Shown one piece after another: positions 1-8,351 of a stretch of DNA of 64,000 nucleotides. Numbering within the stretch: the stretch's first letter is position 1; each line of letters begins with the position of its first letter. A model generated the notes under the pieces. It made no database searches. It was not told the DNA's origin and saw only the letters and a program-made list of their open reading frames with translations. The DNA is from Vagococcus acidifermentans (GTDB lineage: Bacteria; Bacillota; Bacilli; Lactobacillales; Vagococcaceae), in the NCBI RefSeq assembly GCF_003987655.1, contig NZ_NGKC01000002.1:186001-250000 (forward strand), read 5' to 3'. The position numbers and the translations under genes were made by a program.

Positions 1-922
1 TTTCTGCCTGCGTGACAGCCAGGGACAGAGCGTTTGCGATGTCGTCGAACTCCTCATCAACCAATTTCAGCTGCCGGCCGGCATTTTCTATTTCCGGGAT
101 TTTTCCTTGCAGCGAGACAATCATCTGGCCAGCTTGTGCGATTTTATCTTGCTTTTCATTAAGTGTGATTATTTTTTGACCCAGGGCATCGACTTGCGGC
201 AAGTAGCTTGTCAATCCTTGTGCTTGCGCGAGTTTCGCTTTATATTCCGGCAATTTAGCGTTAAGTGCCGTTATTTCTTTAGTATAGTTGTCGATATCAT
301 CCAAATGTTCATCTACATACAGTAGTTTGTCAGCTATTTTGTTAATGGTAACCAAGTGGGTATCGATGTCATAGCCCGCTTGATTCATCACCTTGAAAAC
401 AGTTTGACTGACAGTATCAATAAATTCTGTACTGATGGTTGATTGAATAGTCGCCGCCCCTTTATCAGTGATTTTCGGAGCGATGGCATTGATTTTTTCA
501 TTGACGGAATAGTCGATTTCCGGCTTTTTAATGTCACCTGTCGCAAAACTGAGGAGATTGGCTGAAAAATCCGCCGGCATCACGATGCCCGCATAAAACT
601 TCCCGCTTTTCACTCCTTTGTCCAATTCTTTTCTGGAAGAAACAAACTGCCAGTCCAACGTATCATTTTTCCGTAAATTAGCTATGATTGTTTCCCCGAT
701 ATTGACATTTTTCCCAAGGATGTCAGCAGTCCGGTCTTCAGAAAAAACCGCTACTTTGATATCTTTGGTGTTGGCGTACGGGTCCCAAAGGGCGGCGATA
801 TTGAACCACGCATACAGTGACGGCAATATCATCAGCGCCAAAACCAGCAAGCACGTCAGCTTATTTTGAAACACTCTTTTCCAGTCTTGTCGGTACAATT
901 CAACGACCTGTTTCACATTCAT
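1..922 (-). CDS. YhgE/Pip family membrane protein (3' end outside window)
   Basis: The minus strand is open from an ATG at 922 to the window edge, so only the N-terminal part is present. The protein starts MNVKQVVELYRQDWKRVF, followed by one hydrophobic segment (about residues 19-36) and then a long extracytoplasmic part with a PYANTKDIKVAVF stretch, as in YhgE/Pip (phage infection protein) family members. The later visible part is rich in K, Q and E with a coiled-coil look. The C-terminal multi-membrane permease part expected for this family lies beyond base 1. An AAGGA ribosome site sits directly upstream; ATG 925 is an alternative start. It follows the Rrf2-type regulator by about 30 bases on the same strand, so the two are probably co-transcribed. 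Substrate is unknown; family members act in type VII secretion or as phage receptors, so function here is open. Confidence 0.82.
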   Translation of the reverse strand, partial: MNVKQVVELYRQDWKRVFQNKLTCLLVLALMILPSLYAWFNIAALWDPYANTKDIKVAVFSEDRTADILGKNVNIGETIIANLRKNDTLDWQFVSSRKELDKGVKSGKFYAGIVMPADFSANLLSFATGDIKKPEIDYSVNEKINAIAPKITDKGAATIQSTISTEFIDTVSQTVFKVMNQAGYDIDTHLVTINKIADKLLYVDEHLDDIDNYTKEITALNAKLPEYKAKLAQAQGLTSYLPQVDALGQKIITLNEKQDKIAQAGQMIVSLQGKIPEIENAGRQLKLVDEEFDDIANALSLAVTQAE

Positions 923-953
923 CATTCCTTAATTAGTCAATTTATTCCAAGTA

Positions 954-1424
954 TTATTCACAGTTCCAATCGTGCTGCGGCAGTTCGGGTTCTTCAGAAA
1001 ATACATCCCGCATGATTTCATCAAGGGACACATTTTTTAAATAGTGGACCCAGCGCTCGTCCGCCCGTGCAAAATAACTGGCGATGATTTGGTGTCCTTC
1101 ACGGGCTTTTGTATTGAATCCGGCAAAAGCCTGGGACAAGACGTCGTGTCCGGAAAATGAATCGAACTCGCCTTCAATAGCGGCTGTCACTTCGTACAAT
1201 GAAATATCAGTTAACGGACGTTTGATAAAAAAACCGCCTTTAAGTCCTGTGACACCTTCAATGATATTAGCGACTACCAGCTTGCGCAGCAATTTTTGCA
1301 CATAGCTTTTGGAAACATTGAGCTTTTGGTAAATGGCATCGGAAGATAAATATACATCTGATTTTTGCGTTGCCAGCATTGCCATGACTGCCACTGCTTG
1401 TTCTGTCGCATGTGTCAGCTTCAT
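954..1424 (-). CDS. Rrf2 family transcriptional regulator
   Basis: A 156-residue protein with an N-terminal winged helix-turn-helix typical of Rrf2: the start MKLTHATEQAVAVMAMLA, the recognition helix region SKSYVQKLLRKLVVANII and the wing GVTGLKGGFF. The C-terminal half lacks the three-cysteine cluster that binds an iron-sulfur cluster in IscR/NsrR; the only cysteine is the penultimate residue. It therefore probably senses something other than Fe-S status, as CymR-type Rrf2 proteins do. It is followed by the YhgE gene on the same strand and preceded by two tandem palindromes (1453-1515) that are likely its own operators. Divergently placed is the ABC exporter at 1700-4020, which may share regulation. 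Confidence 0.88.
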   Translation of the reverse strand: MKLTHATEQAVAVMAMLATQKSDVYLSSDAIYQKLNVSKSYVQKLLRKLVVANIIEGVTGLKGGFFIKRPLTDISLYEVTAAIEGEFDSFSGHDVLSQAFAGFNTKAREGHQIIASYFARADERWVHYLKNVSLDEIMRDVFSEEPELPQHDWNCE

Positions 1425-1452
1425 ACGGCAATCAACTCCTTTATGTCTTGAT

Positions 1453-1515
1453 TTATTATCGACTTTATTTATCCATAATACGAAAATTTATTATAGACTT
1501 TTTTTGTCGATAATG
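1453..1515. promoter_or_regulatory. Two tandem palindromic operator candidates for the Rrf2 regulator
   Basis: Two copies of an imperfect palindrome of the form ATTAT-n-GAC-TTTwTTT-rTC-n-ATAAT start at 1453 and 1488, a 35-base period. The second copy is nearly symmetric (TTATAGAC ... GTCGATAA). They lie directly upstream of the rrf2 start at 1424 and in the divergent region with the exporter at 1700, so autoregulation is the simplest reading. Seen directly: the repeats. Inferred: which protein binds them. Confidence 0.6.
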
Positions 1516-1560
1516 CAACTGGCTGGATTTTTTCAATTTATTTGTACGGATAAGGTCGTA

Positions 1561-1589
1561 TTGACATTTGAAAATAGTCAGGATAAACT
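1561..1589 (+). promoter_or_regulatory. Sigma-A-like promoter for the ABC exporter
   Basis: TTGACA at 1561-1566, a 17-base spacer and TAAACT at 1584-1589 face the exporter genes, with the first start codon at 1700. The leader is about 100 bases. Confidence 0.5.
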
Positions 1590-1699
1590 TTAATTGTTAT
1601 CAAAGTCTAGTGAAAAAACGGCTGGGGTTGCCGTTGGAGACGTGTTCGTTATTAGGAGATAGTGATACAGATATTTAATCTGTTATTTTAGGAGGAATT

Positions 1700-2416
1700 A
1701 TGGAGCTGATTATTAAAGATTTGGTCAAGCAGTTCGGAAATAAAAAAATTTTTGACGCTGCATCATTTACGTTTGAGAAAGGACGGATTTACGGCTTGCT
1801 GGGGCGCAACGGTTCCGGCAAAACGACGCTGTTCAATTGTATCGCCAAAGATTTGGCATATGAGTCGGGCAGCATCATGCTGCAGGATAATGCTGCCCCA
1901 CGGGATTATCAGGATACTGAAGTCGGCTTGGTCCATGCCTCGCCGCGGATTCCTGATTTTATGACCGGTTATGAGTTTATCAAGTTTTTTATTGATATGA
2001 ACCGTGACCAGATGAATAATGTCCGGACACCGGACGCGTATTTGGCAAAAGTGGGTATTGCCAAAGAAGACCGTCACCGTCTGCTGCGTGACTATTCGCA
2101 CGGAATGCAGAATAAAGTCCAAATGATTGCAACGATGATGATTCAACCGCCTGTTCTGCTGCTGGATGAGCCGCTGACTTCTTTTGATGTGGTTGCTGCC
2201 CATGAGATGAAAGAATTGATTTTATCGATGAAGTCTGACTCAATCGTTATTTTTTCAACACACATTTTACAGTTGGCACAAGACTTGTGTGATGAAATCG
2301 TACTGCTGCATGACAAGCAATTGACAAGCATTCCTTCAGAAAAAATCAAAGAGCCGGGCTTTGAAGAAGCCATCGTCGCTGCTTTATCAGATAAAAAAGG
2401 CGGTGACCCGCAATGA
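1700..2416 (+). CDS. ABC transporter ATP-binding protein (exporter type)
   Basis: A 238-residue ATPase with Walker A GRNGSGKT (residues 35-42), an ABC signature-like SHGMQNK near residue 133, Walker B VLLLDEP near 152-158 and a switch histidine in FSTHIL. The signature departs from LSGGQ, as is common in exporters of the ABC-2/bacitracin and lantibiotic-immunity type. ATG 1700 has a GGAGG site 6 bases upstream. The stop overlaps the start of the downstream membrane protein by 4 bases, so the two make one transporter. The cargo cannot be read from the sequence. Confidence 0.9.
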   Translation: MELIIKDLVKQFGNKKIFDAASFTFEKGRIYGLLGRNGSGKTTLFNCIAKDLAYESGSIMLQDNAAPRDYQDTEVGLVHASPRIPDFMTGYEFIKFFIDMNRDQMNNVRTPDAYLAKVGIAKEDRHRLLRDYSHGMQNKVQMIATMMIQPPVLLLDEPLTSFDVVAAHEMKELILSMKSDSIVIFSTHILQLAQDLCDEIVLLHDKQLTSIPSEKIKEPGFEEAIVAALSDKKGGDPQ

Positions 2417-4020
2417 TTCAGGCGGTCAAGTCTGCTTTTTCGATGTATTGGCTGTTTCAAAAATATTCGCTCCGCCTCTTTTTAAACGGCTTGTTTTACT
2501 ATCTCACCCGGATTCCATTCATTGGAAAATTCGTGCCGCTGTCTATGCTGGTGGGCGACTACCGGCTAAAGGACGTCTTGTTTTATTTTCTTTTGGCCGG
2601 GAAAATCGTATTAAAAATTATGTTTAAATTCCTTTGGCTGTTCTTGTGTTACTTTGCAGCGGGAAAAGCCAGTTTCTTTTCCGGAGAAAGAGGCATAGTT
2701 TCTTTTATTATCTGGGTCTTGTGTGTTGTCTTTACAGGCAATTTCAATGAAGGCCTCTACTACAGCATCGACACAAAACAGTATCATTTTATGAGCAATT
2801 TTCATGTGACCGGCCATTTTTTTTCGCGTGACTATCACCTGCTGGAATCAGCATCTGATTTAGTTGCTTATGTGCCTGCCTTTCTTGTGTTTATCTTTTT
2901 TTTCAACTGGCCGGTTTGGTCGTTGCCTCTCGCTGCCGTTCTCTATTTGGGGATGGTTTCTTGGGGATTGTATGTCAATCGCAAGTGCTATGAGGTGCGC
3001 TGGTCATTTTTATTGAAGGGAAGCAGTTCCATCGGCATGCTGCTAGCGGCAGTTGGGCTTGGTTATCTGCTGCTGGTTGCGAAAGAAACGACCAGTATCA
3101 TGGTACTGGCAGGGTTGATTGCTGCTTTCCTCTTATCGGGCGTTGGCGCGTATCTGTTATTTGCGTATGCTCATGAAGAAGAGTTTGTCAGAAAGTTAAA
3201 ACATGCGTCAACTAAAGCGGCAGCTACGGTTGAGAAGGCGAAAACCCAAAAATATTTTAGCGACGGACTCAGCATGCATAAAAAAATGACGATCAGCGAA
3301 AACACCTACGATCACCTGCGAGGCAGCGGATATTTGAATGCGCTGCTGTTCAGCCGATACCGCAAAACGCTGGTCAAAGGAGCGGGTATTCGTGTCGGGA
3401 CCGTGTTGATTGTCGGACTGATTATACTGATTGTCAGCTTATTTATCCCGTTTGACGCGGATTTTGAAAAAAGTTTGACAAATATGCTCCCGTCAATGTT
3501 TTTCTTCTTGTATCTCATATCGTTAGGGAAAAAAATCGTACAGACATTGTTTATCAGTTGTGATTCATCCATGTTGTCGTATCCATTTTATCGTGAGAAG
3601 GAAGCCATCTTGAAAGGATTCTTTTACCGCTTTTACAAAATACTGCTGTACAATGGTTTGACAACATTGACCGTGCTGTTAATGGTCTTGTTGATTAATG
3701 CGGTGAATCAGTTTATACTTTCCTGGCAGTTTATCGGCACATTTACTTTGCTGATTATCAGTTTGACAATTCTTTTTTCGTTTCACGAACTATTTGTCTA
3801 CTATATGCTTCAGCCTTTTACGAGTAAACTGGAAGTTGCTAATCCGATTTATAAAATCGTTGATGGCCTGTTCTACTTGTTTGCTTATCTTAACATGCAA
3901 ATCAATACAGCCAGTCTAACGTATGCACTGATTATTTCTGGTGTCGCTTTATGCTATTTTATTGTCGGCATATTGATTATCCGCCGGTTCGCTCCTAAAA
4001 CGTTTGTCTACAAAGGGTAA
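2413..4020 (+). CDS. ABC transporter permease (large membrane subunit)
   Basis: A 535-residue protein with many hydrophobic segments spread along its length (for example near residues 65-85, 135-185, 200-250, 310-350, 415-465 and 500-525) and a cytoplasmic-looking basic loop around 255-300. It starts inside the stop of the ATPase gene (ATGA overlap), so it is the membrane partner of that ATPase. I do not recognise a substrate-specific family. The pair resembles uncharacterised exporters of Lactobacillales. A strong terminator follows at 4039-4070. Confidence 0.82.
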   Translation: MIQAVKSAFSMYWLFQKYSLRLFLNGLFYYLTRIPFIGKFVPLSMLVGDYRLKDVLFYFLLAGKIVLKIMFKFLWLFLCYFAAGKASFFSGERGIVSFIIWVLCVVFTGNFNEGLYYSIDTKQYHFMSNFHVTGHFFSRDYHLLESASDLVAYVPAFLVFIFFFNWPVWSLPLAAVLYLGMVSWGLYVNRKCYEVRWSFLLKGSSSIGMLLAAVGLGYLLLVAKETTSIMVLAGLIAAFLLSGVGAYLLFAYAHEEEFVRKLKHASTKAAATVEKAKTQKYFSDGLSMHKKMTISENTYDHLRGSGYLNALLFSRYRKTLVKGAGIRVGTVLIVGLIILIVSLFIPFDADFEKSLTNMLPSMFFFLYLISLGKKIVQTLFISCDSSMLSYPFYREKEAILKGFFYRFYKILLYNGLTTLTVLLMVLLINAVNQFILSWQFIGTFTLLIISLTILFSFHELFVYYMLQPFTSKLEVANPIYKIVDGLFYLFAYLNMQINTASLTYALIISGVALCYFIVGILIIRRFAPKTFVYKG

Positions 4021-4038
4021 CTTGTTACAATTTGGCAC

Positions 4039-4070
4039 AGCCGATTCCTTAAACAGAATCGGCTTTTTTT
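4039..4070 (+). terminator. Rho-independent terminator after the ABC exporter
   Basis: A 9-base-pair stem AGCCGATTC/GAATCGGCT (4039-4047 with 4056-4064), an 8-base loop and a run of seven T end the exporter operon. Confidence 0.9.
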
Positions 4071-4146
4071 ATGCTCTTAAAACAAAATAGTGTTAATAAA
4101 ATAACTGAAAACACCTTCGTAAACACTGTTTTTAGCCTTAGTTGCG

Positions 4147-4175
4147 TTGTAAAGTGTGACTTTCTACTATATAAT
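4147..4175 (+). promoter_or_regulatory. Sigma-A-like promoter of the leader RNA and importer operon
   Basis: TTGTAA at 4147-4152, a 17-base spacer and a perfect TATAAT at 4170-4175. Expected transcription start is near 4182, about 250 bases before the yehZ-like gene. Confidence 0.7.
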
Positions 4176-4181
4176 AATTAA

Positions 4182-4363
4182 ATGACAAATCTTTTGGAGG
4201 TGAGAATCATGTTAGTGGCAAGGCAGTGATCATGAGCAACAGATAAACTTAGAGTTTCTAAGGAAAGGGCACACATGATTTTCGCTTCCGTGTTTTCAAT
4301 CTATGTGGATTGATATAATGCGGACTGTTTATCAATGACATTAGAAAACTCCTAAGTTTTTTT
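4182..4363 (+). ncRNA. Structured leader RNA or small RNA of unknown class, with terminator-like 3' end
   Basis: Between the promoter at 4147-4175 and the lipoprotein gene at 4434 lies a stretch able to fold extensively. GATCATG (4228-4234) can pair with CATGATT (4274-4280), enclosing CTTAG-n5-CTAAG (4247-4262). A TCAATC/GATTGA hairpin lies around 4296-4313. GATAAAC (4242-4248) can pair with GTTTATC (4327-4333). The 3' end has a bulged stem ACATTAG/CTAAGT (4338-4344 with 4352-4357) followed by a T run. AAACTTAG-AGTTT (4245-4257) can alternatively pair with AAACT-C-CTAAGTTT (4346-4359), which suggests a terminator/antiterminator exchange. I could not match it to the c-di-AMP (ydaO), M-box, glycine or T-box consensus. 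A stand-alone small RNA (6S-like size) is possible too. Confidence 0.45.
4209..4229 (+). other. Possible six-codon leader peptide with perfect Shine-Dalgarno
   Basis: GGAGGTGA (4196-4203), a perfect anti-Shine-Dalgarno match, sits 5 bases before ATG 4209, which opens MLVARQ and stops at 4227-4229. The reading frame lies inside the folded leader, so its translation could influence the folding. Only the sequence pattern supports this. Confidence 0.35.
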
Positions 4364-4433
4364 AGCCATGATTGGTTTAATTCATTAAAAAAACAAAGCG
4401 AACGACTATTGTTGTTCAGTAACGGAGGAAAAC

Positions 4434-5396
4434 ATGAAGAAAATTTCTAGAAGATTTATACCACTTGTGACAGTTGCAGCTATCATCTTTTTAATAGGCA
4501 CGCTTTCGGGTTGTTCTAAAAAAAGCAATGATAAAAAGGCTGAAGAAACAAAAGAGATTCGTTTAGCAACGATGACGGATGAAGAAGGAAGAATACTTGG
4601 GGAAATGATGCGGATGGTGCTTGAGGACCACGGCTACAAAGTGGATTCCAAGGTCGGCACGTTCAATAATACCACGTTGGTCCGTCAATCGATTGAACAG
4701 GATCAGGCGGATCTTTCATTGGACTACACCGGGCGCGGCATGTTCTTTGACAAGGAAGTCGACATTAAAAATTATCAATCCGACTTGGAAACGGCTTTTG
4801 AAGCTACTAAGAAAGCTGATGAAAAAAACGGCATCATCTGGCTGACCTATGCACCCTATAACAACACGGACGGTATCGTAGTCGCCAAAGAGTGGGCGGA
4901 CAAAAACGATGTCCACACTTTTGAGGAGTTTGCCAAGTTTGTCAATGACGGCGGTGATATGAAGCTGGCAGTCAATGGTGAAAACGCGTATGTTACTACG
5001 GCGGAGACGTGTCTGCCGGGCTGGGAAAAGACTTACGGTTTTAAATTATCCGAGTCGCAGCTTGTTGTCGGGGTCAATGATGCACAGTCGATGGCTTCTG
5101 AGGGAACAGACGGCGTGGTGGCAGCTCATGCATATACCACAGCCGGCACGTTGGAAACACTTGGACTTGAAGTGATCGAGGACACGCAGATGGTGTCGCC
5201 GGTTTACAGTCCGGCACCAATCGTTTCCAAAAAAGCGCTTGACAAATATCCTGAGCTGGCAGAGGTGTTTCAACCGCTGTTTGAAACAATCGACGGAGAA
5301 ACGATTCGTCATTTGAATAAACTGCTGTCAAGCGACGGCATCAGCGAAACTAAAATCGCCGAAGATTATTTAAAAGAACACAGCTTGGTTAAATAA
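4434..5396 (+). CDS. YehZ/OsmF-like substrate-binding lipoprotein of a quaternary-amine-type ABC importer
   Basis: A 320-residue lipoprotein: signal peptide with lipobox LSGC (lipid-modified Cys27), then an OpuAC-type binding fold (EIRLATMTDEEGRILGEMM, SLDYTGRG, NTDGIVVAKEWA, SPVYSPAP). It should capture a small solute outside the cell and hand it to the permeases encoded next. Gene order binding protein, long permease, CBS-type ATPase, short permease matches E. coli yehZYXW (osmU) exactly. Known relatives carry glycine betaine or choline, but Yeh-type systems are poor betaine transporters, so the real ligand may differ. The following rhodanese and MetE-like genes hint at a sulfur or methylated compound (inference). 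A stem-loop with T run separates it from the next gene and may keep the binding protein more abundant than the membrane parts. Confidence 0.88.
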   Translation: MKKISRRFIPLVTVAAIIFLIGTLSGCSKKSNDKKAEETKEIRLATMTDEEGRILGEMMRMVLEDHGYKVDSKVGTFNNTTLVRQSIEQDQADLSLDYTGRGMFFDKEVDIKNYQSDLETAFEATKKADEKNGIIWLTYAPYNNTDGIVVAKEWADKNDVHTFEEFAKFVNDGGDMKLAVNGENAYVTTAETCLPGWEKTYGFKLSESQLVVGVNDAQSMASEGTDGVVAAHAYTTAGTLETLGLEVIEDTQMVSPVYSPAPIVSKKALDKYPELAEVFQPLFETIDGETIRHLNKLLSSDGISETKIAEDYLKEHSLVK

Positions 5397-5413
5397 CGGG
5401 AAATTAGCTAACT

Positions 5414-5455
5414 AAAGTACTCTCAGACGCGTTGTTAGTTTTGAGAGTACTTTTT
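5414..5455 (+). terminator. Intra-operon stem-loop (attenuator) between binding protein and permease
   Basis: A 12-base-pair perfect stem AAAGTACTCTCA/TGAGAGTACTTT (5414-5425 with 5442-5453) followed by a T run, directly before the ribosome site of the next gene. It probably lets only part of the transcripts continue, or stabilises the upstream message. Confidence 0.75.
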
Positions 5456-5470
5456 AAGGAGAGATAATGT

Positions 5471-6646
5471 TTGAAAAAACATCTGGATTTAGCCAATTAT
5501 TTTTTGATTATCGTGCAGGTCGTGCTGTTGTTCACGACCCATTTCATGTTTATTGCCGAATCAAGAATCGGTGCCAAAGTCGGGTTGACACCGGCTGAGG
5601 TGTTCGGATCGTTGTATAAATGGTATGTCATGCTTGTGGTGCTACAAGCGGGATTGGTCTTGCTGAAAAGGGATAATCAGTGGTTGAATTACCTGACGGC
5701 TTTGTGGAGCAGTTTGCTGATAGGGATAGTTGTTACGGCTGCCGGGCGGTATGCGGCGGCGGTTGCAGCTTCCGGCGATACTTCGCGGGTGTCGCTCAGT
5801 ATCGGTGCTTACGCCAGTATGATTGTTTCCTATCTGATAATTGTGAAGTGTAACGAACAGTATACAGGTTCGTTAAAAAAGATGAGTGTCGTTCTGGTAA
5901 GTGTGTTCATGATTGCGGCGGGTTTTCTGCTGGGCAAGCTGGACCACTTGTCCATCGTCATTGAATACCTGAACCGCAAAGAGCAATTTTTTGTTGAATT
6001 AAAAAATCATGTTCAGATTTCTTTTTCCGTCGTCTTTTGGGGGACGCTGATCGGCGTGCCTCTGGGCTGGGTTGCTTACAATAAAAAACGGCTGGGAGAG
6101 ATCATCATCAATTTGCTGAATATCGTGGAATCACTGCCGGCTCTGGCATTGATTTCGCTGCTGATGTTTCCGCTGGCTTTCTTGAATAATCACGTGCCTC
6201 TGGCCAACAGACTGGGGATTACCGGTATCGGCTTGCCGCCTGTTTTTATTGCGCTTCTTTGTTATTCTCTTTATCAAATTGTCAATAGTACCGTCGGTGC
6301 CCTTGAGGTGGTTGACAGAAGACTGATTGAAGTTGCAAAAGGGATGGGCATGACGCCCCGGCAAATCTTTTTTAAGATTGAGCTGCCGCTTATTTTTCCG
6401 GTTGTGATATCGGGTATCAAAGTGTCGCTGGTGTCGACCATTTTGGGTGTTACGATTGGCGCTTATGCCGGTTTTGGCGGCTTGGGCATGTTTATTTTGC
6501 AAGGTGTGACAGGATTTGCTGTGGACATCGTGTTGTTAGTGACTATCCCGATCATGGTCATGATTTTTCTGTCCGACGCCTGTCTTGAGGGGCTGGTAAA
6601 AATCGTTGATAAAGTGAGAAAATCCAGAGGAATGGTGAAACTATGA
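5471..6646 (+). CDS. YehY-like permease with N-terminal membrane extension
   Basis: A 391-residue integral membrane protein. The last 200 residues or so are a binding-protein-dependent permease domain with the EAA-like loop ([29 protein letters not shown]). The first 170 residues add about five hydrophobic segments; such an extension is typical of YehY and absent from ordinary OpuCB-type subunits. The start is TTG 5471, 8 bases after AAGGAGA. An ATG at 5467 is in another frame and soon closes. The end overlaps the ATPase start by 4 bases (ATGA), indicating translational coupling. It pairs with the shorter permease at 7580. Confidence 0.87.
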   Translation: MKKHLDLANYFLIIVQVVLLFTTHFMFIAESRIGAKVGLTPAEVFGSLYKWYVMLVVLQAGLVLLKRDNQWLNYLTALWSSLLIGIVVTAAGRYAAAVAASGDTSRVSLSIGAYASMIVSYLIIVKCNEQYTGSLKKMSVVLVSVFMIAAGFLLGKLDHLSIVIEYLNRKEQFFVELKNHVQISFSVVFWGTLIGVPLGWVAYNKKRLGEIIINLLNIVESLPALALISLLMFPLAFLNNHVPLANRLGITGIGLPPVFIALLCYSLYQIVNSTVGALEVVDRRLIEVAKGMGMTPRQIFFKIELPLIFPVVISGIKVSLVSTILGVTIGAYAGFGGLGMFILQGVTGFAVDIVLLVTIPIMVMIFLSDACLEGLVKIVDKVRKSRGMVKL

Positions 6647-7605
6647 TTCGTTTAGACAATGTTGTCAAAACATTTGATGAAAAAGTGGCCGTTGACCATA
6701 TGACAATCAGCATCCAGACAGGTGAATTATGTGTGCTGCTGGGACAATCCGGTTGCGGCAAGTCAACGACTTTGCGGATGATTAACCGTTTAATCGATCC
6801 GACACAGGGGAAAATAGAAATTGACGGGCAAGACGTCATGGATTATAAATTGGAAGAACTTCGGCGGAAAATCGGCTATGTTGTGCAAAGTACAGGGCTG
6901 TTTCCCCATATGAATGTCCGGGAAAACATTTCAATTGTTCCCAGACTGTTAAAAAAGAAAGAAGATTGGATTTTGGACCGCGTGATTCATTTGATTGACA
7001 TGGTCGGACTGAGTCCTGAACAGTATATCAATAAGTATCCTGATGAATTATCGGGAGGAGAGGCGCAAAGAATCGGTGTTGCCCGGGCGCTTGCGGCAGA
7101 CCCCAATATCATCTTGATGGACGAGCCGTTCGGGGCAGTCGACCCGATCAACCGGAAAAATCTTCAAGATGAATTTCTGAAGCTGCAAAGGGAACTGAAG
7201 AAAACCGTTGTGTTCGTCACCCATGACATCGAAGAAGCATTGAAAATGGGCGATAAAATCGCCATTATGTCAAAAGGGAAACTGGAAGCGTTCGGTGCGC
7301 CGGAAGAGGTTGTTTTGTCGGATAACCCATTTGTCCAAACATTTTTAGGGCAAGAAGCAACCTTGAAAGTACTAACAAGGTATACGGCAGCGGCTTACAT
7401 GACACAAGCTGACCGGACGGATTATCACGCATATGCGTCTCACAGCGACGATCTAAAGGATATATTGGGGCTTATGCTGAAAGAAAATGTCACGACAGTT
7501 TCTGTTGTCGATGAGACAGGTGCTATTGCCGGCAGCATCGATTTTTCAACCATATCACAGGTAATGGAGAGAAGAAACAATGAGCAGAATTCGCATGGAT
7601 CGTAA
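6643..7605 (+). CDS. YehX/OpuCA-like ATPase with C-terminal CBS-type region
   Basis: A 320-residue ABC ATPase of the glycine betaine/proline class: Walker A GQSGCGKS (34-41), signature LSGGEAQR near 135, Walker [13 protein letters not shown] near 158, and H-loop FVTHDIEEA. After residue 235 a tail with CBS-like sequence ([24 protein letters not shown]) follows. In OpuA/OpuC systems such domains sense ionic strength or c-di-AMP; here the tail is short, about one CBS motif plus remnants. The gene lies between two permease genes with overlaps on both sides (4 and 26 bases), so the complex is encoded as one tightly coupled unit. Confidence 0.9.
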   Translation: MIRLDNVVKTFDEKVAVDHMTISIQTGELCVLLGQSGCGKSTTLRMINRLIDPTQGKIEIDGQDVMDYKLEELRRKIGYVVQSTGLFPHMNVRENISIVPRLLKKKEDWILDRVIHLIDMVGLSPEQYINKYPDELSGGEAQRIGVARALAADPNIILMDEPFGAVDPINRKNLQDEFLKLQRELKKTVVFVTHDIEEALKMGDKIAIMSKGKLEAFGAPEEVVLSDNPFVQTFLGQEATLKVLTRYTAAAYMTQADRTDYHAYASHSDDLKDILGLMLKENVTTVSVVDETGAIAGSIDFSTISQVMERRNNEQNSHGS

Positions 7606-8314
7606 TCTCAAGGTGACCGTGCTGCTGATAGCGGTGTTGCTGGCATTTGTTTTCGGGTATAGTCGCATCGAGAGCTGGATTTATGAGCATTTCGCGGCTA
7701 ATGTCGGACAAGTTGCCTCATACAGCCTGCCCAAGCTGACCTTCGAGTTTTTCCGTGTCAGTATCACTGCATCGGTGCTTTCGATTGCCACGGGCATGCT
7801 CTTAGGCATTTTCGCACACAGCAGCATCGGCCGGTCATTTAAAACCATTATTCAAAAGTTGGCGATGATCGGGCAGACAATCCCCGTATTGGCACTGCTG
7901 CTGTTTGCCGTCACCATTTTCGGTGTCGGTATGAAGGCGGCATTAGTGGCTTTGGTGGTTCAAAGTGCTTTGCCGGTCATATTCGGCACGATTTCCGGCT
8001 TGGACAGTGTGCCGCATAACTTTATTGAAATTGCTCATGGGCTGGGTTACTCGAAAGCGCAGACCATGTTCAAGGTACAGCTGCCTTTGGCCAAACCGGT
8101 CATTCTTTCAGGCATTCGTATCGGGACTATTATCTGTATCAGCGCAGCCACGCTGGCCTTCAGCGCCGGAGCCGGCGGTCTGGGTCTGCTGATTCAAACC
8201 GGCATTGCGACATATAATATGGTGTTTGTGTTTGAAGGGACGGTCCCGATTGTGCTGATTGCGATTATCGCTGACCGTTTGCTGAGAAGAGCTGAAAAAA
8301 AGGCGAGCTTTTAA
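7580..8314 (+). CDS. YehW-like permease
   Basis: A 244-residue membrane protein with a full permease domain: an N-terminal segment, about five further hydrophobic segments and the conserved cytoplasmic loop [29 protein letters not shown]. The length equals that of YehW. ATG 7580 lies within the 3' end of the ATPase gene, with GGAGAG 9 bases upstream. Together with the YehY-like permease it should form a heterodimeric channel across the cytoplasmic membrane. Confidence 0.88.
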   Translation: MSRIRMDRNLKVTVLLIAVLLAFVFGYSRIESWIYEHFAANVGQVASYSLPKLTFEFFRVSITASVLSIATGMLLGIFAHSSIGRSFKTIIQKLAMIGQTIPVLALLLFAVTIFGVGMKAALVALVVQSALPVIFGTISGLDSVPHNFIEIAHGLGYSKAQTMFKVQLPLAKPVILSGIRIGTIICISAATLAFSAGAGGLGLLIQTGIATYNMVFVFEGTVPIVLIAIIADRLLRRAEKKASF

Positions 8315-8351
8315 CGATCGGCTGGCCTGTTAGAAAATTGGAGTGGTGAGT

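Noticed and set aside
4182..4433. c-di-AMP (ydaO) or M-box riboswitch before the importer
   Set aside because: Neither set of conserved core segments is present in the leader.
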